A program made the position numbers and the translations under genes. From positions 1,014,501 to 1,078,500 of the forward strand of contig SMMW01000009.1 of the NCBI GenBank assembly GCA_004794655.1: a DNA stretch of 64,000 nt, in the 5' to 3' direction. The notes below the pieces were generated by a model, which was not told the origin of the DNA, did not search any database, and was given only the letters and a program-made list of their open reading frames with translations. The DNA is from Marisa cornuarietis. Its lineage: Eukaryota > Mollusca > Gastropoda > Architaenioglossa > Ampullariidae. This document shows, piece after piece, positions 45,651 through 58,554 of this stretch. The stretch's first letter is position 1. Each line of letters opens with the position of its first letter.

Positions 45651-48600
45651 ATGGCGACAGCGATGTATCTCGAGCAGTACCTCGATAGTAAGTCTAATGT
45701 TTTTTTCTGGTTATCTATGAATTCGTGCGTACTTATAGGAGGGAATTTAAACAATGCCGAGAGACTACTTGCGCGACAAATTTACTTTAGTTGTTATTTT
45801 GATCTCAAGGAAAATGATTGATATACTTTTGGCGCGGGGTTCGAGGGCTATTTGTAGGATTTAAAGAGACAGATCTTACATCGCCTGTTACACGAATTAT
45901 TTTCCTAAATAAAAGCTTTAACAGCATTTCGTCTAAATTCTGTTTAATATTTACTTACATCAAAAATTAACCCACACCCTTTCATAATATTTTATAACTT
46001 TCATGGCGATTTAGACGATATATATATTGAGATATTATTTACACTTACTAGACTTATATGATATTAATATTGACTATTGAAGTGTTCGTGATACAGTGAA
46101 GCATCGAAAACAACTGTGTATTAGTCTGCATTGGATCATGGGTAATTTGTTTCATAAAATTTATCTGATTTAAAATGTAATGGAACTACATCACGGACAT
46201 ATTATTAGTACATTTTGAACATACTAATGTTCAAGAAAATGTTTAGCTGACTGAATAAATAATTGAAAGCACGTTTTGATAAAGGTGAGTGCAGAAATGT
46301 TGCATTGACATCGAATGTTTACATAGATATGTGCAATGCATTTGTATTTTGAAAGGAATATGGTATCAAATGATGTAGGTATGGGATGGGGGCTGGTCAT
46401 TTCTTTCCAAAACCATGTCACCTCACAGCCTGAGTCAAATCGTCCTAGCTATGTCCATATCGTTCCATCATCAAAAGACCGAATCGTCCCAGGCCCAAAA
46501 GGCAAATCTATCACTGATGATACAAGTAGCTATTAACATCATTTGCTATATAAGTACATATTATTATTATATGCAGAGGCACTGCTGTTTTGGCTCTAAT
46601 TTAGCTTAAAGGTGTAACTTTTGTGGGCAGTTTTAAAATGGTTTTGCACGCGCGAGGGAAGGTAGGATTACCCGTGGTGCAGAATTTTACACGCGGCCAC
46701 TCTTCCCTTTGCCTACTGACAATAGGCAGGGTGGAGATCACAGGTGGTTCTGACTACCTGATCGCTAATTATCAACACCGCATGTACTTCTACCTTCCGT
46801 CGCACGGGCAAAACCATTTTTTTCCTGCGGTCCAAAAAAATTCTGCATTTGAAGCACATCTTGCTACAGTAGTGCACTGTCACTACTGTCATCATTAGTG
46901 AAACTCACTTCAAAAGAATGTTGAAAGATATACTATATAAATCCACATTATTATTATTATTCATATAATGTTCGCATAGATGACAACAGGGTAAATGTTT
47001 GCACAATAAGAAATTCCATATAGTAATATGTTCCATGTAGAAATGATGTTATTGTTGTATTCAATATCTATCATCCCAGGGCGATCGAGATGACAGATGT
47101 ACTCTGAACAATGCTGGCTGTCAATTTAGTCTAAACTTTATTTGTACAATCTTTAGTTATTAAAGATTTGCATTTAATGTATGTTGCCCCAGACCCAAAA
47201 AGACATTTGTCACCTCAATCGCCCAGAGTGTGGAACGATTTGCACCATCTGCATTTGTATTGCCAAACGGCTATTTTTGTTTAGTAAAATGATGACTAAA
47301 TATATTCGCATAGCTTTGTTTAAAATAGAGAAGTGAGCTTGCATATATAGTATAGTGTTCAAACAACATGTGGGAATTTTGTTATTATTTCATGGTAATA
47401 GCTGCTTGTGTCTGTTATTATTTCATGGTAATAGCTGCTTGTGTCATTGCTGATACATTCCTATTTTGGGTCTGGGACGATTCAGCTTTTTGGTGTTGGG
47501 ATGATATGGACATAGCTGGAACGATTTGACTCAGGTGGGGGGCGATATGGTCTTGGGGCAGAATTACCTGTGACATTTAGGATACCAAGAAATAATTTTT
47601 GCTGGCAAGAGCTTTTCATTTGGTATACATGCAAAGTAAAGTTTTCTGGTGGGTTTTATTGGCTGAAAAATAATTATATAACATTTGCATTGCTGGGGAC
47701 CATCAGCACAGGGTCCATTCAACTTAGGTCACACTAGGCACAGCAGGTGGAGCAGGGGAAAGAGAAATAATGTGACATAACATTGGCTGCTTTGCCCAGT
47801 CAATACCATAACCCTAGCCCTATTTTTAACTCTATATATTACCCTGATTTGTAATTAAGTGATATGTGGTATTTAGTACTGTGCATGTTGGTTGATGTAA
47901 CTTTCACTGGGCTCTCTGCTGTTGGGTCTCGCAAGGCAGATTTGTTCCTTTGTCATTTTCTTATATTCAGTATATAAATACTGTTATATTAAAATTTTAT
48001 TATGGTCAGATTTCAAGTTTCATTCTTTTCATTCAGGTCTGGAATCATTACCCACTGAACTACAAAGAAATTTCAACTTAATGAGAGATTTAGACCAGAG
48101 AACGCAAGGTATGAAAGAAACTGTTTGGGATGTTTTATTTTTTTTAGACAACAGTACAAGTGATGTGTTTGTCTGAGGCAATTTACAAGAATCAATCACC
48201 ATTGTCTAACAGAAAATGATGAATTGTATATCTTGTACCAGCTTATAAACCTGTGTTTAGACATATGTGCTGAGCAGTGCATTCCTCCAAATGTTGGATT
48301 GCAGATAGTGTTCGGAGTTTATGAGGCTGTTTTGAGTGTACCACTGGCACATACTTTTGTATACATGCCATGGTCTTGACAACTTGGTCAGCACCATATC
48401 CTCTCTCTGTCTCTTTATGTGTAGGCTGCTTCATTCTGTCTAAGCAGTTTGCTTTTTACCCACATAACAAACCTTTTGTGAGCCAGGACTTAAAAGCAGT
48501 GCTTAATACAAACTCTGTACTCTTCATGGGCTCTGCCCATGACAAGAAGCTGGTAAGTAGAGAAATCTGCAATGCTCTTTTTCAGGCCAAGGTGTAGTAT

Positions 48601-51600
48601 AAAGTGGAGTTCCAGTTTGGTACAGGCAAAGTTTGGCATGGCCTCAAGAAAATGGCCACCGTTTAAGATCAGCTTAAGGGCTCGGAAGCAGAGATCGCAA
48701 ATTTTCAGGCGTAGATAGCATGGCCCTACCTAAGGCTTTTTATTCTTTCTTGTTCAAAACGTGACCTTTTTGTAAAGATTGCTCACATTTCAATTTCAGA
48801 AGATTATAATTAGTAGCAGAGCTGTTTAAGCAAGTAAAGATAAGCAAAGCTCTAGGTATTTGTGGCAGAACATAACATTTTTGTGTGAATCGACATGTAG
48901 GCATTTTTCAGCACCTGTTTCAACACTCTCTGGCTTTATGCTCTATCCCTTCTGCATGGAAATTTGTCTGCCATTGTACCAGTACTGAAGAAAGCTTCAG
49001 CTCAGCATACAAAGAACTATAGACCAGCGGCTGTAAACAACTCCCTTCTGCATGGAAATTTGTCTGCCATTGTACCAGTACTGAAGAAAGCTTCAGCTCA
49101 GCATACAAAGAACTATAGACCAGCGGCTGTAACGTTGTTGGTCATCAAAGTACAGGAGAAAGGTCACAGCACTAATTTTAACTGCCAGTGAAAAATATCT
49201 TGACCCTGCAACTTGCATACCACACCAATATAGGTGTAGATGTCGAATTTTTTATTTTTCATACTCAGTATAAACACACCGAGATTATCTTATGCCCACA
49301 CAAGGCTGCTATTGGCTGATTTCTTATCAGCTTTTAGCATCATTCAACCATATTTCCTAGCTAGAAGACTACTTGATGAATTTTCCTTTTTTATCATCAG
49401 CTGGTGTTGTGGATTATTCACTTTTTTGTTTGTTAACAGGCAGCTGAGAGTACTTGTCAGTGGCACTTTTACTAATGCACTGACACCCAAATACAGTGTT
49501 TTATCCCCACTACTGTTTTTTCGTAGTTGTCGTAGTAACCACAAAGTGATGCAATTTACGAAAGACGCATAAGAGCAGCTTGAATTATGTCATGTAAAAG
49601 GTTATTGGGGTGACCCAGAGGAATCCTCAGACTCTATGTAACAGGCAGACATTTAAAAATTAAAAAGTGTCTGCAGTTCTATGTGATGATAGACATGTTC
49701 TATCAAGAGAATTTCATCAGCTTCTGTTGGGCCACCAGTTCTGTGTACCTACATGCAGGCCCAACAGACAGGCTGTCTTTTGTTGTTTTGGAATGTGTGA
49801 GTTTTGAACTCTACTGTGTGTGAATGAATTTTGATCATACACAAGTCTGAAATGTGATTGTATGAGGGTCTGTCTGGTGTGGCAGGTACGAATGTGTTAT
49901 GGTACTGTTTTTGATGTTGTGCTGTGTGATTTTAACCCTTGTTCTCTTATAGATCTGCTACTAATCATCCTCTGGGATAAATAGTCTTATTATGAAAAAA
50001 ATGTTTGCCAAAATCATTGCAAAATACAACAGGGAAATGTAGGTTTCATTCATAAAAATTTGAAATATTGTATTTTTTATTTTTATTGCTTTTCATTATA
50101 AACATAATAGGTAAAACAATGCTGGTTACTAACAAAACATTTGTTTTGATTAATCACTTTTTCTAAATAAATGTAATGGCCAAGGTGATATCAGACTGTC
50201 ATACAAGTGTTCTGTCTCACAGATCTCATACAGGAAGTTGACAGGCTAGCAGGCGATTATCTCCATAAAGTGCGATCCCTATCTTCAGAAAAACGTAGAC
50301 AACAACTTGGGACTATTCAGCAGCTTTTTTCTAAAGGCCGAGAGTATGGTGACGATAAGGTGCAGCTGGCCATGCAAACATACGAACTGGTTGGTGAAAC
50401 TTATTTATCCACCTGAAGGATTTTGTAAACAACGTTTTTTTACACCTTTCTTAATCTGTCACTGCTATGGGAAGTAAAAAAAAAAAACTTAAAAAGAAAT
50501 AAGTCAAAACACAAGTTCTTATGACTTGTTGACCATAACTTCCTTGAAGCTGTGATGTGGAAAAAGAAAAGAACCAGAAGACTGTAACCCACACAAGTAG
50601 GATATTGAAGAACATTTCAAGTGACAAGTTTCTTGTGATTAATAAAGTATTTTGTTGTATTCTGTTGTATACCAAATATCACAAAAAGCAGTGAAAATGT
50701 GTTTGTTTCAAGGAGCCCATTGTTTTATTGGATGACCCTCAGGCCCAGGGACTGCTCTTTTTGAAATCCTAGAATTACCTCTGAATTTGGCAAAATGATA
50801 GAAATTAACACGCAAATTATTTCTGCTCAAAGTTTTGGGTCACAAAATTTTTACATTCACATCTAAAACTAGGATGGTTCAAGTAGGCTGCCATGTTGTG
50901 ACCTCACAGAGCCATCTGACTTGAGAGCTAACCATTGGTCTCCAAAGTTGGGAGGTGGGGGCTGTGTTATCATCAAAGTGCTGGAGTTAGTGATCATGCC
51001 TTAGAATTTAGTACAGTGATGAAAAATTTAGAAAACTGCAGCTCACTGACAGAGAATAAAGTTGCAAGCATTAATAAGGCATCAGTAGGACAGCTGCATG
51101 CTTTGATGTGACAATCATTGTCAAAGAAGTTGTCAACATTCTCTTCAGGGATGGAGGAGGAGAAAATAGAATATTTTGCAGTAGAAAGGGGAAGCGGATG
51201 GCCGAGTGGTTAGAGCGCTGGCTTCCGAACTGAGAGCGCGCTGGATCAATTCCCGATAAGCGCAGCAAACTTCCCCCAGTCGACCCAGCTGACGGGAATG
51301 GGTACCTGACTCCATAGAGGGTTGGGGAAGGTAAGGCAGCGAGGGAGAGGAGATTGGCACCACCCTCATGTAAAAGCTGGCCCCGAGAAAAGTGGGGTCT
51401 CTAACACCTCACTCCCCTACGACCTGAAAAGGTTATGGGATGACCTTTACCTTTTTACAGTAGAAACATAGCCAGTGCTCTGCATTCACTGACGTAAAGT
51501 CCTATATGTTCCAAAACAGACTGCAACTGAATGATAAGACTGAACTGCTACTTACTTGTCCAAAGAAATTTCTGCGTCATCCTTCTCTCCCTCAGTCTCA

Positions 51601-54600
51601 ATCTATAAACAACTCTGTTCGTTTCTCTACCTGTCTGCAGCCTGGGTGTCATTCTCTTTTCATCAGCACATTTCTCATGTCTGCAGAATTGCTTACCTCG
51701 GACTTCGTAGGATCAGCACTATTCGTCATTATTTCACCACTGCAACTAAAACTCTGTGCCTTTGTGATCTCGAAGATGGACTTTTGTAATTCTTTTTTAA
51801 CTGGAATTCCCAAGTATCTTCTTGATAGATTTTAAAGGATCCAGAATAATGCTGCTCACCTCATCTGCAGACCATCTAGATTTAAACATATATTACCTAT
51901 CATACACTCTCTTCTGCCAGTGGTGGACCGTATAGCCTATAAACTTTCCCCTCTTACTCCACCTGGCACTGGTCCTCGGTACTTGTCAGAACACACTCCC
52001 ATCTATACACCCGAACATTTTTTTGCTCATCTTCTGACACCAAGCTTCTTCAAGTTTCACTAGCTAAGACAAAGACGTATGGTCAGAGGTCTTTATCCTA
52101 CCAAGCCACGTCAACTTGGAATGGATTACCCATCAGCCTTTGACACCCTTTTACCACCTTTAAGTCCAAACTTAAGATGCATCTTTTCAGAGCGACAACT
52201 TTACTGTGACCCTCTCCTGACCATAAGCATGTAATTTACTTTTGTGTGTGAGTGTATGTTTTAGAAGTGAGCATGTCTGTTATATGCAAATATAGGTGCA
52301 TGGTTGTTGATGATTTAATCTAAATATGATTTATGTAAAGCTCTCTGAGCATAGTTTTGGAAATGTGCTATAAAATCCTCATTATTGTTATTTTCACGTG
52401 ACACTTTTCATGCCAGATCGGTGTGCCACATAATTGTTAACATTACTTTAGCATCACTTAACACTTGTTTTGTGGGTGTCCATATGTTACACATCAAAAC
52501 AATTTTGTTTTCTTTCACTAAAGAGTACACAAACATGACAACTTTGTAACTCGGTTCAGAGCTGTGTTTTTAGTTTGACTGTATGTAAACAATTCATTTG
52601 CAACCCCAAATTTGGATTGGACATTATTCAGAATATCAGTATTTATTATTTAAGCTTAACTTACCATTCCCCTTGCTTTTCCCTTTAAGTTACTTGTGAT
52701 GTAAGATAATGATGATGGCATTGTGATAATCATGCTTTCACGCTAAAGAAAGATGTGTATCCAATTTTATTTAGTGTGTGTATGTGTATTTCTAAAAACC
52801 TTTAAAGATTGAACTTACATTAGGAAAAACTAATAACCTTCTTAGAGTCTTGTTTTGCTAGTGTATTCTCTGATGTATTTTTATGGGAAGGTTTAATTGG
52901 GCTGTCTTGTGGAGAGTTGCAATATGAAGTTGTGGGTTGGCAACCATAATAAAATCCAGAACGTTTAATGTAAATTATGAAACTTTTAGCCACAATAGAT
53001 GTACTGTCCTAGAGAATAGAGATACAGTTTTAACTTAATCTTTGGTCAAGTTTTCATTTTAATCATTGAACATTTTTATTTCTTTTTTCCTGGTAAGTTC
53101 AGGTGGACAAACATATAAGAAAATTGGATGCAGATTTGGCTCGATTTGAAGCAGACCTGAAAGACAAAAATTCTGGTAACCATGACAGTACAGAATCATC
53201 TGGCAAGAAAAGTAAGTCATGAAAGTCCCTGATGGCCTCAGTTTTCCCAGCGTTTTGTCTCTCCGCAGAATAAAATAAACCATTGACCTATTTCATTTAC
53301 TTGAATACCTCTCCTAATTAGTTAAGTCCCTTCACATCTTTCTGTCTTTTGATTTCACGTTTATATTTTGCTTATTTTCATTTTAAGACGTTCTGACATT
53401 GTACTGTGCTTCGAGGTTCTGTTGTGAAAATAAAAGTGTATTCAAATCAACCGCTTTTACGTTAAATCCATTAAGTGCAGAACTTTTGGGATTTTTTTCC
53501 CAGAGAGTGAGAAGGACAAGAAAAAAAGAAAATCACAGAAGGATGATTTTGAAGATGAAATTCCAAAGAAGAAAAAGAAGAAAGGACAAACACAGTATGT
53601 AATGGTGGAATTCCTGTTATTTGTGGATAGATTAACATGCTGAGCAATGATAGTTGTCATGCAACCTTTGGTCACTCCAGGTTAACACAATAATAGAATT
53701 ACACAGTAAATATCTTTGATGCAGTAAGGTAATATTTATTTTAGTTAATTAAATTATTTATATAATCATATTTTCTGTTATTCATTTATTTCATCTGCAC
53801 AGCGGGCGTCTTACACAGGCATAATATGCTAACGTCCATAGAATCAGATCAGCTGAGAAGGGTCTCAGCAGGAAAACCAAAAAGTCTACTTTTATTAAAC
53901 AAACCATGACTTCAATTAAGTTTGTTTATTTAATGTTGAAGCTTTAAAAAGTCACACTTGAGATTTTTAGGGGAACTAACTCTCCAGGAACCAAAGATAC
54001 TCGTGCGCTTTTTATGTTTTTAAAAGTAATTTCTGCACTATCAGTCATAAGAATCTTATTTTCATAAACACATGAGTTGGTAAACGAAGAGAAAACAACA
54101 AATAAGGGCTGGTCAGTTTGACCAAAAAATATATCGCCCAAGCAGTAACCTTCTGTCTGATTCTAATCATCTCTATCATAACTATATTGTCCCATATAAG
54201 ACCCCACCATCCCAACATCAAAATTCGAATCGACCTAGGCCCAGGCTAAATAAACACCTCAGCTGTGGCATCTGTTTCATGTTAACTGAACATCTGCATG
54301 CACATTTAATACAAACCTCCAAATTAAAGAGGGCGGTCTGGTTGCACAATGGTTAGCGGCTGTCACCAATACAGTGAGGGTTGGCTGTCCTGGGTTCAGG
54401 TCTTGTCTCAGGTACTTCATTCTTTGCATGTGGCATCTGTTTATAGGGCTGGCTGTCTTGCCGTGGTAGCCTTAGGTGCTGGCTCGGCATAAATCCCCCC
54501 CTCCGCCAAATAAAAGAATGAAGGACAACAAAGGATTTTTTTTAATGGAATAAAAAAAGAAAGTTGTGTTAATGTCCATTGTGAGATTTTTACTTTAAAT

Positions 54601-57459
54601 GCGGCCTTTTTTGTTCAGTATAATGGTGGCTGAACTTGTTTGAACAATATATGGCTTTGTTGGTAATATTTAATGTTAATCGTTACTTGTGTCATTAGTA
54701 ATTGATTTGTCTTTTGGGCTTGGGTCAGTTCAACTTTTGGTGTTGGTATGATGTTTCCTTTTGTGAGATGTCATGGTCATGGCAAGATCAGTTTGAATCA
54801 GATGGGTAGTAGATATGGCTGGAGTGATATGGTTTGGGGTCAAAGTGATTAGTGACCCAATGAAAAAGCAATTTCTTTCAAAATGTAATTTGTTGTATGC
54901 TATTTCTATATAGGAAGTCATAGTATAGGGTAAATGTCAGGCCAAAAGCAGTCTGTTTTAGAGATAATATACTTAATACTGTTTAACATGTGGCCTGCAA
55001 AAAGAGGGCCATAAAAAAGTACAAACTATCAGTTGTAAGTCATACTGGGGAGGTAGTCATAGTGTAAATTATGTTTATATAGGGAAATATGTCTATGAAA
55101 ATGTTTTGGGTCATATTTAAGAGGGGGTCAAAATAAGAGATTTTACTGCCGTCTAAGGACACTGGAAATTGTAATTGAGCACTAGTATGTATGGGCGTTA
55201 TTGTGTTACAAAAAGGATGTTGCAGTGATTGTTTATCAATTTTTTTTACGGTAAAATTTTGTTATTTCAGACCACAAGAAGAAGCACCTCTGCCAACATT
55301 TACACATTTGATGTCTCACCCATCAGATGTCCTGGACATGCCTGTAGACCCAAATGAACCAACATACTGTCTTTGTCATCAGGTGTCCTATGGAGAAATG
55401 ATTGGCTGTGATAATCCCGATGTAAGCTTTCAAGCTTTTGCTGTTTGTAGCGTACTAAGAATTATCAGGGGTAGCTGCCATTCCATACATTGATTTCTCC
55501 CACTTACTTTTCTGACTAATTTTACTGTCAACTTAGGATCAACCACCACATTTGAAATAAGTTTAGTCAGTTCAGTAGTTGATATGGATGCATCAGTGTA
55601 ATAAGATAATGAAATGCTTGTACTTTTGTGCTTGCTGCTCTTAATATCCCTTAGTGACTACCAGCTTATATACAGAAGATTTTTTTTTCTCCGTACCAAC
55701 AGATCCAAAAACAAATTTATAATGCCAGGGATGATACACATGAGTGATAGATACAGCTTCAGCCCACTGCTATTGTGTCGCTTTAAGTTCCAAGGCCATC
55801 AATAAGACCATCGTTAAAAATCCCTGGCCTATTATCCTTTATAAGAACAATGTTTATTTTATATTTGATCTTTTGAATTTACTAGTTGCCACATATATGT
55901 CAGGCTACGAAAGCTTTGACAGAACAAGCTGGGATTCATTCTGAGGGAAAGAAACATTTCTTTTTTTGAAGACATCTTCAACCTTGCCGTAGAAATTTGA
56001 CATTTTTTGATGGTGTATTTTCCCCATGTTGGACCACCACCTTGCCGTGTTCAGTGGGCTTGCATGTCTCAATGACCCTTGGAAGGGAGCATTTGTTCCC
56101 GGCAGGGTCACCCATGTCAGACAGATCAAGGGGTAGAGATCAGATTAAGGGTGGTCCACCGATCTTCCAGGTTACAGGGGTTAGGCAATGGACTAACAAA
56201 CAATTACTGTAAAAAGATACAGTTACGGGAACTGAAACTAGAGACAGCCCATCAAACTGTGACAGTGGAGAGGCAGACTAGGAAACTGGAGTTACGATGG
56301 CTGTGGACCAAAGGTACAAAGATGTTCCAAACCTGACAGCCAACCTTCTCTCACCCAAAAACCTCATTACTATTGCTTGCTGGAATGTGAGAACGCTGAA
56401 GAGAAAATTTTGCACAGGTCTTCCAAGAAATGTACCTCTACCAACTTGATCTTCTTGGAATTACAGAAGCACTTTAGACAGGCCATGGAAAAAGTACTCT
56501 TGTACTTGGTGACTATTTTGTGGTCTGGAAGGAAAACTGACCAACACAGAGAAGGGGTTGCAATGATGATCCCTAAACAACACGAGAACTCCCTATTAGA
56601 ATGGAAGCCAATCAGTGAACACCTCTATACCAGGCGCAACTCCAGATTCATCAAGCTTTCCATCCTGACCTGCTATGCACCCGCAGACAAGGCAGAGGAA
56701 GGGGAAAAAGATTTCTACAACACCTTACAGGCAGTAATGGAAAACATCCCTACCCAATATTACTACAGGGAGATTTCAATGCTAGAGTATGCAGCAAGAA
56801 CGCAGGAAGAAAAAAATTATGGAAAGGAAGGTGTAGGGTATACATCTGACAATAGCAGCAGATTGTGTGATTTTTGAGAAGAAAACGACCTTGTAATTGA
56901 AAGAAACATTTTTTATATAAGAAGATTCACAAAGGGACTTGGGAGTCACCTGATGGCAGGAAAGAGAGTCAGACTACATTATCATTAATTGCAAATGGAG
57001 GAAGTCACTTCAAGACTTCAGAGTTAAAAGGGGGGCAGACATAAGTAGTGACCATAACTTGCTCATAGGCACTCTTGCTCTTAAGCTCAGAAAAGCAAAG
57101 GTGGGAGAACAAAAACATCCACACTTTAACCTGGATCAACTTTATGAATCTGCAGTTCAGAAAAAATTCATCATAGCATTAAAAATAAAGTTCAGTAATT
57201 AACAGAATTACGAAGAGGAAAAAGTAAGTAAGTAAGATGGTGTGTTTTAAAATGTATTTATGTATTGATTTGTTTTACAGTATATTGTTTTAGTTTTTTT
57301 AGAATTTTTGATACCACGAATCAGGATATTACTGAGTCATTGATATTTGTTTTTCAGTGCCCAATTGAATGGTTCCATTTTGCTTGTGTTGGGCTCACCA
57401 CTAAACCTAAAGGAAAGTGGTTTTGTCCCCGGTGTCAAGAAGAAAGGAAGAAGAAATAA
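45651..57459 (+). CDS. ING5: Inhibitor-of-growth family PHD protein (ING4/ING5 type)
   Basis: Complete 7-exon gene, 242 aa (human ING5 240 aa). Exons: 45651-45687, 48037-48108, 50223-50389, 53103-53211, 53504-53594, 55271-55421, 57358-57459; all phases agree. The N terminus [18 protein letters not shown] and following helices form the ING dimerisation domain, including [18 protein letters not shown] and [16 protein letters not shown]. Exon 5 encodes a Lys-rich nuclear localisation region. Exons 6-7 encode the C4HC3 PHD finger ([17 protein letters not shown], then [19 protein letters not shown]), which in this family binds H3K4me3. Known role: targeting subunit of HBO1 or MOZ/MORF acetyltransferase complexes in chromatin. 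The symbol is the closest vertebrate match; invertebrates often have one gene ancestral to ING4 and ING5. The exon 3 donor (gttggt) is weak but required by phase. Confidence 0.96.
46623..46838. mobile_element. Small GC-rich MITE nested in element A
   Basis: A 31-bp inverted repeat beginning aaaatggttttgc (46635-46665 and 46790-46820) matches at 28 of 31 positions. Weaker similarity continues outward for about 15 bp. The interior is noncoding and more GC-rich than the host element. Confidence 0.8.
47380..47445. repeat. Exact 33-bp tandem duplication
   Basis: The 33 bases starting tgttattatttcatggtaat at 47380 are repeated immediately at 47413 without mismatch, next to the right arm of element A. 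Confidence 0.9.
48440..49650 (+). mobile_element. LINE reverse transcriptase remnant (Rex1-like)
   Basis: Recognisable pieces in broken frames: [44 protein letters not shown], then [20 protein letters not shown] (the conserved IVPVPKK...YRPVAL block of the RT fingers), and further thumb-side fragments. Stops are frequent. It lies in ING intron 2 and contains an exact tandem duplication. Confidence 0.85.
48947..49132 (+). repeat. Exact 90-bp duplication inside a dead LINE
   Basis: Bases 48947-49036 and 49043-49132 appear identical over 90 bp, separated by 6 bp (period 96). Both encode the same RT block, so the duplication occurred within the element. Confidence 0.92.
51188..51457 (+). mobile_element. 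tRNA-derived SINE with target-site duplication
   Basis: Best-preserved copy of the family. The head gaagcggatggccgagtggt with A and B boxes resembles tRNA-Ser/Leu; the body ends gacctttacctttt. The 9-bp direct repeat cagtagaaa flanks it (51179-51187 and 51458-51466). It is inserted just 5' of, or within, the LINE fragment that follows, in ING intron 3. Confidence 0.93.
51480..52400 (+). mobile_element. CR1/L2-type LINE remnant
   Basis: Broken frames give [50 protein letters not shown] and [10 protein letters not shown], then a degenerate C terminus. The 3' end tgctataaaatcctcattat is of the same type as the copies at 27 and 38 kb, but this is a different, older subfamily. Located in ING intron 3. 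Confidence 0.9.
54090..54865. mobile_element. Long-TIR non-autonomous element B, related to A
   Basis: The left segment (54110-54260) contains ccaccatcccaacatcaaaa and cgacctaggcccaggc. The right segment (54690-54850) read in reverse has caacaccaaaagttgaac and gacccaagcccaaaag. Both resemble the ends of element A at 46.4 kb. Noncoding, in ING intron 5, with a SINE inserted in its middle. Confidence 0.65.
54335..54525 (+). mobile_element. Second tRNA-derived SINE family
   Basis: A tRNA-like head has an A-box-like ggttgcacaatggttagcgg and a B-box-like gggttcaggtc about 40 bp on. The body contains gccgtggtagccttaggtgc and ctcggcataaatcccccc. Both differ from the family at 51.2 kb. It is nested in element B. 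Confidence 0.7.
56025..57225 (+). mobile_element. RTE-type LINE endonuclease remnant
   Basis: In shifting frames the segment encodes an apurinic-like endonuclease: [17 protein letters not shown], then QGDFNARV (near 56767) and [20 protein letters not shown] (near 57043). These are its catalytic Asn/Asp-His motifs. The arrangement matches the RTE/craniofacial-development-protein-2-like group. Several stops and at least three shifts make it dead. The reverse transcriptase is missing. Located in ING intron 6. Confidence 0.9.
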
Positions 57460-58554
57460 GAAAGCGTTTTGAGTAAACAGTAAAGGCAGCCAGGGAGGAA
57501 ACAGTGCACTTATTGAGTCAATGAGTACTGTTGCTTGTGCAAGATATCAGAAGCTCATTATACATGGCTACTTATCAAGATTATTATTTCTTGAAAACTT
57601 TAGTATCTGTCAAGATATTGACATACAACAAAAGCATTTTGCTGCATGATTTGCAGCAGGCCTTAATGTGCAAGTCTGAAATCATGTTATCCTAGAATTT
57701 TGAGGGAGCTGATCTTGTGCTAAGCCTTCAGCACATGATTCTTACCTATAAAATCATGTTACAGACATTATAGCGATGTGGGTTTTGGTTTTGCCAGAAG
57801 GTTGGGTTTTTTTAAGCATATCCTTTTGCGTCAGATTAATTCTTAATGAATAACTTTTTTCTTTTTTGTCCAGGGCAAAATAAATTTTTTTAAAGAAAGA
57901 TGGTGGTGTAAATGATAACAAACTAAGAAATATGCCTTTTAAACTATAGAGTTTTAGTTGACATAAGATATGCAGTCTTTATTACCTCAAATTCAATTTC
58001 ATAAATATATATATATCGATATATAAAGATTCTTTGTAGCCAACAGGAGTTTAGATGTCCTTGCCAACTTGAAAGTTTATTTGGTTTTTTTTTTTCATTT
58101 TTTCCTGTAGTGAATTGTATAAAGCAAACTTTTGTACATTGAGAACTTCATTTTAATTAAAAAAAATGCTAGTGTGGGTATGGGAAATCAGTTTTAAGCT
58201 GTGCAAATACTTTTTCAGATACATTTGTAAAGAATTGTTTCAGACACAAGCCTTGCTCAAACTGAGGCAGTATCCAGAATGAGAATTATCTAAGCAAAAT
58301 ATATAATTGTGTTAATTTCAGATTTATGCTTTAATTTATAAAAAAAATTAATAATATTTATTTATTTATTTTATCAACGACAAAACAGTTGCAGCATTTT
58401 AAAACAGTACAGCTAGATTGATACAAAGACTTGCAAAGTGGTATGCAACAAGTACTTGGCTATGACAACAATTCAAAACGGGTTTTTGTTTTTTTTTTTT
58501 TTTGCTAGACAAAAAGAGGCCAATACCACAATGTATATTTAAAAAAAATGCTTT
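57460..58554. other. 3' region of the ING gene
   Basis: Likely 3' untranslated region. The first AATAAA on the plus strand is at 57879-57884, about 420 bp after the stop. Nothing else recognised. Confidence 0.5.

Larger units (their letters stand above)
46380..47575. mobile_element. Long-TIR non-autonomous element A
   Basis: About 120-150 bp at the left end (containing gagtcaaatcgtcc and agctatgtccatatc) is repeated inverted at the right end (47450-47570). A third related patch (cccagacccaaaaag) lies at about 47190. No open frame encodes a transposase. A nested small MITE occupies 46623-46838. Located in intron 1 of the ING gene. Confidence 0.78.

Noticed and set aside
51188..51270. A tRNA-Ser/Leu gene
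   Set aside because: A and B boxes are present, but the cloverleaf and acceptor stem do not close; the same head occurs in four SINE copies with a shared non-tRNA body.
56377..56877. 166-codon open frame as a host gene
   Set aside because: Its content is part of a broken RTE-type endonuclease in mixed frames.
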